A stretch of 5,130 nucleotides of DNA from Tardiphaga sp. (GTDB lineage: Bacteria > Pseudomonadota > Alphaproteobacteria > Rhizobiales > Xanthobacteraceae). A program made the translations under genes and the position numbers. The notes under the pieces are model-generated. The model searched no databases. It had not been told where the DNA came from and saw only the letters and a program-made list of their open reading frames with translations. Shown here in pieces: positions 1-4,790 of the stretch. The stretch is taken from the NCBI GenBank assembly GCA_028290765.1, contig JAQGJF010000752.1, positions 1-5,130 of the forward strand. Reading direction: 5' to 3'. How positions within the stretch are numbered: position 1 is the first letter of the stretch; each line of letters opens with the position of its first letter.

Positions 1-7
1 GGACATC

Positions 8-28
8 GGTTGACTGGTCCAGTGAACC
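8..28. promoter_or_regulatory. 21-bp near-palindrome, possible operator
   Basis: The sequence reads GGTT-g-ACTGG-t-CCAGT-g-AACC, an odd-length palindrome centred on T18. Nine of the ten arm positions pair; the exception is G12 opposite G24. The inner 11 bp (ACTGGTCCAGT) is perfectly symmetrical about its central T. ACTGGTC-like half sites occur in operators of GntR/FadR-type regulators, but no regulator is visible here. It could equally be part of a structured repeat. A TTGACT (10-15) that could act as a -35 box overlaps it, but no good -10 box follows at the right distance. The same site recurs at 203-223. Confidence 0.3.
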
Positions 29-61
29 ATGGTGTTTTGTTCAAAGTGAATTGCTTCGTTC

Positions 62-95
62 AAAACCCGTCCGCCAAAACGCGCGGCGGGTTTTT
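62..95 (+). terminator. Terminator-like hairpin, copy 1 (possibly bidirectional)
   Basis: CCGCC (71-75) pairs with GGCGG (85-89) around a 9-nt loop and is followed by GTTTTT (90-95). An alternative fold pairs AAAACCC (62-68) with GGGTTTT (88-94) and GCC (73-75) with GGC (85-87), leaving a 4-nt bulge. The A run on the left and T run on the right mean it could terminate transcription in either direction. It probably closes a transcript arriving from upstream of the window. Confidence 0.6.
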
Positions 96-109
96 GCGTT
101 GAGCATCGT

Positions 110-173
110 AGCCCGCATGAGCGGCGCGATATGCGGGGCCACGCTTTCGAATGTCGCTGCGCTCATCCGGGCT
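110..173. repeat. REP-like imperfect inverted repeat between the direct repeat copies
   Basis: The 23-bp arm at 110-132 matches the reverse complement of 151-173 at 19 of 23 positions. The left arm also folds on itself: CCCGCAT (112-118) pairs with ATGCGGG (130-136). The core AGCCCG.ATGAGCG resembles a palindromic intergenic repeat that I recall as frequent in Bradyrhizobium and related genomes. It is non-coding and sits within the 93-bp spacer between the two copies of the 102-bp repeat. Confidence 0.65.
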
Positions 174-202
174 GCGGCCTGTGTAAAACTAATTCGGACA
201 TC

Positions 203-223
203 GGTTGACTGGTCCAGTGAACC
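203..223. promoter_or_regulatory. 21-bp near-palindrome, second copy
   Basis: This is identical to the site at 8-28, with symmetrical core ACTGGTCCAGT centred at 213. It lies 222 bp before the start of the portal gene, with a terminator-like hairpin in between. A direct role in controlling the portal gene is therefore doubtful unless the promoter lies downstream of the hairpin. Confidence 0.3.
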
Positions 224-256
224 ATGGTGTTTTGTTCAAAGTGAATTGCTTCGTTC

Positions 257-290
257 AAAACCCGTCCGCCAAAACGCGCGGCGGGTTTTT
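257..290 (+). terminator. Terminator-like hairpin, copy 2
   Basis: This is the exact duplicate of the hairpin at 62-95: CCGCC (266-270) and GGCGG (280-284), then GTTTTT (285-290). Two identical terminators 195 bp apart stand directly upstream of the phage cluster. Transcription of the portal gene then probably starts between about 291 and 445, or depends on read-through or antitermination. I found no convincing -35/-10 pair in that stretch. Confidence 0.6.
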
Positions 291-344
291 GCGTTGAACG
301 CGATCACGCCGTCCTGTCCGGCGCTGCATCTCCCTACTTCTTTC

Positions 345-417
345 GTCATTCCGGGCGCACTCCTGTGCGGGCCACGGCGCGCAATAGCGCATCGTGAATG
401 ATGATCCCTGAAATGAC
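345..417. repeat. Degenerate palindromic intergenic element upstream of the portal gene
   Basis: The ends are imperfect inverted repeats: GTCATTCCGGG (345-355) against CCCTGAAATGAC (406-417), whose reverse complement is GTCATTTCAGGG. Inside, CGCAC (356-360) pairs with GTGCG (365-369). The GTCATTCCGGG start resembles another intergenic repeat family that I recall from Bradyrhizobiaceae. The element ends only 14 bp before the portal ribosome binding site, so it lies in or beside the 5' leader of that gene. Membership of a named family is not established. Confidence 0.45.
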
Positions 418-431
418 CGACCGCGACTGAG

Positions 432-436
432 AGGGA
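432..436 (+). promoter_or_regulatory. Ribosome binding site of the portal gene
   Basis: AGGGA, within the purine run GAGAGGGAA, lies 9 nt before the ATG at 446. No comparable site precedes other candidate starts nearby, which supports the chosen start. Confidence 0.75.
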
Positions 437-445
437 ACTTACGCC

Positions 446-2599
446 ATGGATCGCTCGTCGCCAACGCCCGACACCCCCCGCACGGCTGCCGAAGCCACGC
501 CCGACCAGGAAGCCCTGTTCAGGAAACTCAAGAGCTGGTTCCTGTTCGACTTCGAGAAACAGGCCGAATGGCGCGAGGCGGCGCGCGAGGATTTTGCCTT
601 CACGTCGGGCGACCAGCTGTCGGAGACCGACAAGCAGAAACTGCGCGACATGAACCGCCCGATCATCATCATGAACCGGGTCGAGCCGATCATCGACAGC
701 GTCTCGGGATCGGAAGTCGCGAACCGCCAGGAAGTGCAGTTCATCCCGCGCAAGCAGGGCGACGTGACGGTCAACGAGGTGCTGACCTCGGCAGCCAAAT
801 GGTTCCGCGACCAGTGCGACGCCGAGGACGAAGAGTCCGACGCGTTTCGCGAGATGGTGGTCTGCGGCATGGGCTGGACCGAAACAAGGCTCGATTACGA
901 GGACGATCCCGACGGCGCGCCGAAGATCGAGCGCCGCGATCCGCTCGAGATGGTGTGGGATTCCACCGCCAAGAAGCGCAACCTGGTCGACATGCGGCGG
1001 CTGTTCCACGTCTGTCGCAACATCCCGATCGACGAGGCCCGCGCGCTGTGCCCGAACGACGATTTCGAGGATGCCGACTACAACGCCGGCTGGGTCGACA
1101 GCAAGGACTCAAAGGAGGCGCATCACAACAACAGCACCTTCTACGACAAGGACGACGCTTCGGGCGAGACGATCGACAAGACCGTCACCATGGTCCGCGC
1201 GCAATGGTGGGAGCGCGAGCCGGTGTGGCGGGTCATGGATCCGACCAATCCGGACAACATCCTGTCGCTGGACAAGGACGCGTTCGACGAGCTGGGCCAA
1301 AAGGCGAAACTGGCCGGCGCCGCGTTACGTTTTGCCAGGCAAACCCGAAAGGTGTTCAAGCAGGCCTATCTCGGCGCCATCCTGCTCGAGATCGGCGAGG
1401 CGCCGTGCAGGGATCATTTCTCGTTTAAATGCATGACGGGCAAGCGGGATCGGAACCGGAACAGCTTTTACGGCCTGGTCCGCGCCATGAAGGATCCGGC
1501 GCGGTGGTCGAACAAGTGGATGTCGCAGACCATGCACATCATGAACACCTCCGCCAAGGGCGGCATCATGGCGGAGCGCGGCGGCTTCTTCGAGAACGAC
1601 CTCGAGGGCGAAGAGAGCTACGCCAAACAGGACCAGGTGACGTATCTGAAGGCCGGCGCCTTGAGCGGCGTCAATCCGAAATTCGCACAGAAGCCGCAGA
1701 CCGCGTTTCCATCGTCGACGTTCGAGCTGATGAATTTCGCGATCACCTCGCTGCGTGACGTCTCCGGCGTCAATGTCGAGATTCTCGGAATGCAGTCGGG
1801 CGCCAGCCAGGCCGCCCGCCTCGACCTGCAGCGCAAGCAATCGGCGATGACCATCCTGCAGCCGCTGTTCGACAGCCTGCGCCGCTATCGCAAGGAACAG
1901 GGCCGGCTGCTGCTCTATCTGATCGAGAATTATCTTTCGGACGGCAGGCTGATCAAGATCGTCGGCCAGGACCAGGCGCAATATGTGCCGCTGGTGCGCC
2001 AGCCCGGCGTGTCGACCTATGACGTGATCGTCGACGAAAGCCCGACCTCGCCGAACCAGAAGGAAGCCACCTGGGCGATGCTGCAGCAGATCCTCCCCGT
2101 GGTCGGCAAGATGCTGCCGCCGACGACCTGGCTGGCGCTGCTGAAATACTCGCCGCTGCCCACTTCAGCCCAGCAGGATATTTCGCGGAGCATCGCGCAG
2201 TCGCAGCCAAACCAGCCGCCGGATCCGGAAGCGGCCAAAGCCGCTGCCGAGTTGCAGGCGCAGAACGCCAAGGTGCAGGCGGACATCGCCAACCAGAAGG
2301 CGATGACGGAAGCCAAGATCGAAGGCCTGCAGCGCGAGGCCGAAGCGAAGGCCCAGATCGCGCTGCGCAGTGCCGCCGCGGAATCGATCCGGAACATGAA
2401 CCAGCCGCAACCCGGCCCGGACGGCGAAACCCTGCCGGCACAGCCGGACGGCGCCGCCCTCGTCATGGCCATGATGCACGAATTCCAGCTCGGCATGAAA
2501 AACATCGCCGACGCGATGAACGCCCCGAAGCAGATCGTGCGGGATCCAAATGGCGAACCGATCGGCATCGCGCCGGTACCCAACGGAAGGATGAACTGA
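446..2599 (+). CDS. P22-like phage portal protein
   Basis: The 717-residue product matches the P22 portal family (P22 gp1 is about 725 residues). Portal proteins form the dodecameric ring at one capsid vertex through which DNA is packaged by the terminase and later ejected. Visible hallmarks are a conserved N-terminal block MNRPIIIMNRVEPIIDS (residues 69-85) followed by SGSEVANRQ, then GMGWTETRLDY around W144, a WDSTAKK block at W171, DVSGVN at 438-443, and YDVIVDE beginning at Y525. Residues about 596-650 are Ala/Gln/Glu/Lys-rich and predicted helical, possibly a coiled coil, in the region of the C-terminal barrel of P22-type portals. The frame is intact with no frameshift or internal stop, and the length is normal. 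The next gene starts 1 nt after its stop, suggesting coupled translation. Family assignment is by recalled motifs; confidence in portal function is high. Confidence 0.9.
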   Translation: MDRSSPTPDTPRTAAEATPDQEALFRKLKSWFLFDFEKQAEWREAAREDFAFTSGDQLSETDKQKLRDMNRPIIIMNRVEPIIDSVSGSEVANRQEVQFIPRKQGDVTVNEVLTSAAKWFRDQCDAEDEESDAFREMVVCGMGWTETRLDYEDDPDGAPKIERRDPLEMVWDSTAKKRNLVDMRRLFHVCRNIPIDEARALCPNDDFEDADYNAGWVDSKDSKEAHHNNSTFYDKDDASGETIDKTVTMVRAQWWEREPVWRVMDPTNPDNILSLDKDAFDELGQKAKLAGAALRFARQTRKVFKQAYLGAILLEIGEAPCRDHFSFKCMTGKRDRNRNSFYGLVRAMKDPARWSNKWMSQTMHIMNTSAKGGIMAERGGFFENDLEGEESYAKQDQVTYLKAGALSGVNPKFAQKPQTAFPSSTFELMNFAITSLRDVSGVNVEILGMQSGASQAARLDLQRKQSAMTILQPLFDSLRRYRKEQGRLLLYLIENYLSDGRLIKIVGQDQAQYVPLVRQPGVSTYDVIVDESPTSPNQKEATWAMLQQILPVVGKMLPPTTWLALLKYSPLPTSAQQDISRSIAQSQPNQPPDPEAAKAAAELQAQNAKVQADIANQKAMTEAKIEGLQREAEAKAQIALRSAAAESIRNMNQPQPGPDGETLPAQPDGAALVMAMMHEFQLGMKNIADAMNAPKQIVRDPNGEPIGIAPVPNGRMN
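2585..2590 (+). promoter_or_regulatory. Ribosome binding site of the 141-residue gene
   Basis: GGAAGG lies inside the last codons of the portal gene, 10 nt before the ATG at 2601. Its position argues for translational coupling of the two genes. Confidence 0.7.
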
Positions 2600-2600
2600 C

Positions 2601-3026
2601 ATGGCGACCTACACAAAATTCAACCAGTTCACCGAGGACCTCTGCAAGAAGGTCCATAACCTCGATACCGACACGCTGAAGATCATGCTGACCAACACGC
2701 TCCCGGTTGCGGCCAATGCGGTCAAGGCCAACCTGACCGAGATCGGCGCCGGCAACGGCTATGCGGCCGGCGGCACCACCGCGGTGTTTTCCTCCGGCGC
2801 GCAGACCTCCGGCACCTTCAAGCTGATCCTCGCGGACGTGACCTTCACCGGCGCCGGCGGCTCGATCGGACCGTTCCAGTATGCGGTGCTCTACAACGAC
2901 ACCCCGACCAGCCCGGCCGATCCGCTGATCGCGTGGTGGGACTACGGCACCTCGATCACCGTCACCAACGGCAACAGCTTTTCCGTCGACCTCGATCAGG
3001 TCGGCGGGGTGTTTACGCTGACGTAG
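2601..3026 (+). CDS. Conserved small phage structural protein (function unknown)
   Basis: The 141-residue product begins MATYTKFNQFTEDL, then has LTNTLPV (about 30-36), an AGNGYAAGGTTA block (about 50-61), GPFQYAVLYNDT (about 92-103) and WWDYGTSITV (112-121). It ends in DQVGGVFTLT. I recall this pattern from a widespread family of small uncharacterised proteins in tailed phages, usually found among structural genes. No name or solved role comes to mind. Apart from a helical N-terminus, the alternation of short hydrophobic stretches with Gly/Thr/Ser turns suggests a mostly beta fold, fitting a decoration, head-completion or tail component. There is no signal peptide or membrane segment. It occupies the slot after the portal where scaffold and coat genes lie in P22. 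At 141 residues and lacking recognisable coat features, it is unlikely to be the major capsid protein. Confidence 0.75.
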   Translation: MATYTKFNQFTEDLCKKVHNLDTDTLKIMLTNTLPVAANAVKANLTEIGAGNGYAAGGTTAVFSSGAQTSGTFKLILADVTFTGAGGSIGPFQYAVLYNDTPTSPADPLIAWWDYGTSITVTNGNSFSVDLDQVGGVFTLT

Positions 3027-3033
3027 CGGTGGA

Positions 3034-3160
3034 CCTCATCCTGAGGAGCGCGCTCCAAGGCGGCGCTCGTGCGCCGTCGAGGCGCGCGTCTCGAAGGATG
3101 GCCTGCGAGTCCATGCGTTTCTCGATCCTTCGAGACGCCGCGCCAGGGCGCGGCTCCTCA
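3034..3160. repeat. Large palindromic repeat inserted between phage genes
   Basis: The 173-bp gap between two phage genes is almost filled by a foldback element. A perfect 13-bp inverted repeat, CGTCTCGAAGGAT (3087-3099) with ATCCTTCGAGACG (3125-3137), forms the central stem around a 25-nt loop. It extends one more pair (3086/3138) and then continues imperfectly through GC-rich arms. The outer arms TGAGGAGC (3042-3049) and GCTCCTCA (3153-3160) also pair. A small local hairpin, CCTCA (3034-3038) with TGAGG (3042-3046), sits at the left edge. The CATCCTTCGAGACG and CTCCTCAGGATGAGG type ends are a pattern that I recall as highly repeated between genes in Rhizobiales chromosomes. The structure may also act as a transcription attenuator or mRNA-processing site within the operon. 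Confidence 0.75.
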
Positions 3161-3188
3161 ACGCAACGCGTGATGCAACACTAGCTTT

Positions 3189-3193
3189 AAGGA
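3189..3193 (+). promoter_or_regulatory. Ribosome binding site of the 81-residue gene
   Basis: AAGGA lies 6 nt before the ATG at 3200 and just after the palindromic repeat. The repeat has therefore not removed the translation signal of the downstream gene. Confidence 0.7.
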
Positions 3194-3199
3194 ATCCCC

Positions 3200-3445
3200 A
3201 TGCCCAACACCCAGGACCTGCTGCGCGCCCGCTTCACCGAGGCCTGCGCGGAACGCGAGGCGATCGCCGCGCAGGTGGCGCCATTGCGCGAGCAGCGCGA
3301 CGCCGTGCTGGCGAAGGCGCAGGCCGTCGCCATCAAGGCCGATCCGCTGACCACGAAGATCAAGGATCTGGAGCGGCCGCTATTCGATCTGCATAACGAG
3401 ATTGCCACCATCAGCCGCGCGCTCGGCGGCAGGACGGCCGCCTGA
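3200..3445 (+). CDS. Small helical (coiled-coil-like) protein of unknown function
   Basis: This is an 81-residue product that I do not recognise. It starts MPNTQDLLRARFTEA and is rich in Ala, Glu, Arg, Lys and Leu, with almost no turn-forming residues between about 5 and 75 apart from prolines near residues 28 and 49. Leu/Ile/Val spacing (for example IAAQVAPLREQRDAVL, then KIKDLERPLFDLHNEIATI) suggests two or three amphipathic helices, perhaps a short coiled coil. No membrane segment or signal peptide is visible, so a holin or spanin is unlikely. It is probably real: it has a good ribosome binding site, its stop overlaps the fibre gene start by 1 nt (TGATG at 3443-3447), and codon use is like its neighbours. 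By position it could be a fibre chaperone, assembly factor or minor virion protein; that is inference only. Confidence 0.7.
   Translation: MPNTQDLLRARFTEACAEREAIAAQVAPLREQRDAVLAKAQAVAIKADPLTTKIKDLERPLFDLHNEIATISRALGGRTAA
3431..3434 (+). promoter_or_regulatory. Ribosome binding site of the tail fibre gene
   Basis: AGGA within GGCAGGACGG lies 10 nt before the ATG at 3445, inside the end of the preceding gene. Combined with the TGATG stop-start overlap, it suggests termination-reinitiation coupling. Confidence 0.6.
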
Positions 3446-4779
3446 TGGCCAGTCTCGCGCTCGGCGTCAAATTCAACCCGACGCTCGGAGGAACCACGGA
3501 CTGGGTCTATGCGTCGGCGGTGACCGGCTACGTTGGTCCCGCCGCGTCGAACCCGGCGATGGTCGACGGCAAGACCTATCGCTACCGCGCCGAAAGCGCC
3601 GACCTGTCGCAATGGGAGTGGGGATTCGGCATATACACGGCATCGACGCAGACCATCGCCCGAACCACCATCACGCTGTCGTCGACAGGAGCGAAGGTTT
3701 CGTTCTCGGCGCCGCCCACCGTCGGGATCGTGCCGTTCCCCGCCGACGTCCTGCAGTTCGACGACGCGATGTCACTCACGGCAGCGCAACAAAATCAGGC
3801 GCGGCTGAACCTCGGCATTAACCAGACGGGCCTCATCCCGTCGCTCGGCGACCTCAACACATACACATCCCCTGGCAACTGGTGTGCAGCCACCAACAAC
3901 TGTACCAACGCGCCATACGCTGGATGGCAGGGATATCTTGAGGTCGTGATCTACTCCGGGGTTGGCGCAGGATACCTGATGCAGCGCGCGACCAGCATTC
4001 AGGCCGATGGTTGGATGTATGTCCGCGTTCTGTTGGCCGGTGTGTGGCAGCCCTGGCAGGCGATCATCAGCACCAACCCGCCGTTCTCGGCGCTGACGTC
4101 GACGCAAAAGGATCAGGCCGCCGTCAACCTCGGCGTGGTCCGCGCGATCCGCGTGCAGGTGTTTTCATCTTCAGGAACGTACACTCCGGACGCGAACCTT
4201 CTATATGCGGAAATTGAGGCCGTCGGTGCCGGCGGTGCCGGTGGCGGCGCGTCATCCGGTGGCGGCAACACGGCCTGCGCTGGTGGCGGGGGTGCGGGAT
4301 CATACTCCCGAAAAATTGCCACCGCGGCTACCATTGGAGCGTCACAGACCGTCAGCACAGGTACCGGCGGTACTTGCCCGGGCGGGACTTCCGCAGGCGG
4401 CGCGGGTGGAGACACCAGCGTTGGCGCCCTCTGTATTGGCAAGGGCGGCAGCGGCGGCTTCAGCAGCGGCGGCGGCGGCGCCTCCTCTCCTCAAGGTGGA
4501 GCGGGCGGTGTCGCGGGCACAGGAGACGTGACAACTCCAGGCGCCCCCGGAACCAACGGCTGGTCCAACGCCATCAATACCAACTTCGGCCTGGCAGGCA
4601 CAGGTGGCAGCTCACGATTCGGCAATGGCGGCAGAGGCGGCGTTTCTTCTGGAACGGCAGGTGAGGCCGGCACCAAGGGCGGTGGCGGTGGCGGCGCCAA
4701 CGCGTGGAACGGCAACGGCTTCCTGGGTGGCGCTGGCGGTGCCGGCTACGTCGTCATCACCGAATATTGCGCAAAGTGA
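3445..4779 (+). CDS. Modular glycine-rich phage tail fibre / adhesin
   Basis: The 444-residue product has three visible modules. Residues 1 to about 108 look like an N-terminal virion-attachment region common in phage fibres, with features such as DGKTYRYRAESADLSQWEWG and RTTITLSS. Residues about 128-208 resemble a pyocin-knob-type domain (W146, GWQGYLEVVIYSG, YLMQRATSI, GVWQPWQAI with W201 and W204). Two similar linker motifs bracket it: LTAAQQNQARLNLGI from L111 and LTSTQKDQAAVNLGV from L217. From about 233 to the end is a glycine-rich domain beginning RVQVFSSSGTYTP, dense in GG and GGG runs, and ending GYVVITEYCAK. In some phage adhesins such glycine-rich tips form packed polyglycine II helices displaying receptor-binding loops (S16 gp38 is the known example). 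It is probably the host-recognition protein, likely trimeric or capping a fibre. The frame is intact; receptor unknown. Confidence 0.85.
   Translation: MASLALGVKFNPTLGGTTDWVYASAVTGYVGPAASNPAMVDGKTYRYRAESADLSQWEWGFGIYTASTQTIARTTITLSSTGAKVSFSAPPTVGIVPFPADVLQFDDAMSLTAAQQNQARLNLGINQTGLIPSLGDLNTYTSPGNWCAATNNCTNAPYAGWQGYLEVVIYSGVGAGYLMQRATSIQADGWMYVRVLLAGVWQPWQAIISTNPPFSALTSTQKDQAAVNLGVVRAIRVQVFSSSGTYTPDANLLYAEIEAVGAGGAGGGASSGGGNTACAGGGGAGSYSRKIATAATIGASQTVSTGTGGTCPGGTSAGGAGGDTSVGALCIGKGGSGGFSSGGGGASSPQGGAGGVAGTGDVTTPGAPGTNGWSNAINTNFGLAGTGGSSRFGNGGRGGVSSGTAGEAGTKGGGGGGANAWNGNGFLGGAGGAGYVVITEYCAK
4227..4749 (+). repeat. Low-complexity GGC/GGT-rich coding stretch
   Basis: This DNA encodes the glycine-rich tip of the fibre. 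It includes pure in-frame GGC runs such as four GGC codons at 4468-4479 and glycine runs at 4680-4694. Trinucleotide runs of this kind are prone to in-frame expansion, contraction and recombination, so tip length may vary between relatives. The same composition gives long but spurious ORFs in the other frames. Confidence 0.7.
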
Positions 4780-4781
4780 GG
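4777..4781 (+). promoter_or_regulatory. Ribosome binding site overlapping the fibre stop codon
   Basis: TGAGG includes the TGA stop of the fibre gene (4777-4779) and lies 9 nt before the ATG at 4791. The overlap supports coupled translation of the fibre and the downstream repeat protein, and supports the 4791 start. Confidence 0.65.
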
Positions 4782-4790
4782 TCCGCCTAA

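Larger units (their letters stand above)
1..102. repeat. 102-bp perfect direct repeat, copy 1
   Basis: Every base from 1 to 102 is repeated at 196-297, an offset of 195 bp. Identity ends at 103 versus 298. The left edge is unknown because the copy begins at the window start. The copy contains a 21-bp near-palindrome (8-28) followed by a GC-rich hairpin with a T tract (62-95). Perfect identity in non-coding DNA points to a recent tandem duplication or to recent copying of a mobile intergenic unit. The forward-frame ORF that runs through both copies (from TTG at 51 to 401) encodes the same peptide twice, lacks a ribosome binding site and is not counted as a gene. Confidence 0.95.
196..297. repeat. 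102-bp perfect direct repeat, copy 2
   Basis: This is an exact second copy of 1-102. It carries the same near-palindrome (203-223) and the same terminator-like hairpin (257-290). From 298 onward the sequence no longer resembles what follows copy 1, so the duplicated unit is either the 102 bp alone or a 195-bp unit whose second spacer was lost or replaced. Confidence 0.95.

Noticed and set aside
1..297. Direct repeats considered as phage attachment sites or a CRISPR-like array
   Set aside because: Two copies of 102 bp separated by 93 bp do not fit a CRISPR. The copies are too close to bracket a prophage and no integrase or tRNA is present.
51..401. Forward 116-residue ORF through the direct repeats
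   Set aside because: It starts at TTG without a ribosome binding site, runs through terminator-like hairpins and palindromic repeats, and encodes the same peptide twice only because the DNA is duplicated.
236..1009. Long reverse-strand ORF (257 residues) opposite the portal gene start
   Set aside because: It is complementary to a clear portal coding frame. Its His/Arg/Leu-rich composition is typical of antisense shadows in GC-rich DNA, and it runs into the non-coding repeat region.
1325..1981. Reverse-strand ORF of 218 residues
   Set aside because: It lies wholly inside the portal gene on the opposite strand, with no recognisable motifs.
2017..2616. Reverse-strand ORF of 199 residues
   Set aside because: It is antisense to the portal C-terminus and shows no family features. 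The forward frame is strongly supported.
2933..3184. Forward ORF spanning the end of the 141-residue gene and the palindromic repeat
   Set aside because: It begins out of frame inside a real gene and its remainder translates a foldback repeat.
4205..4664. Overlapping forward ORFs in other frames of the fibre tip
   Set aside because: These are Arg/Ala/Pro-rich shadows produced by GGC/GGT repeats; frame 3445-4779 has coherent domains and start signals.
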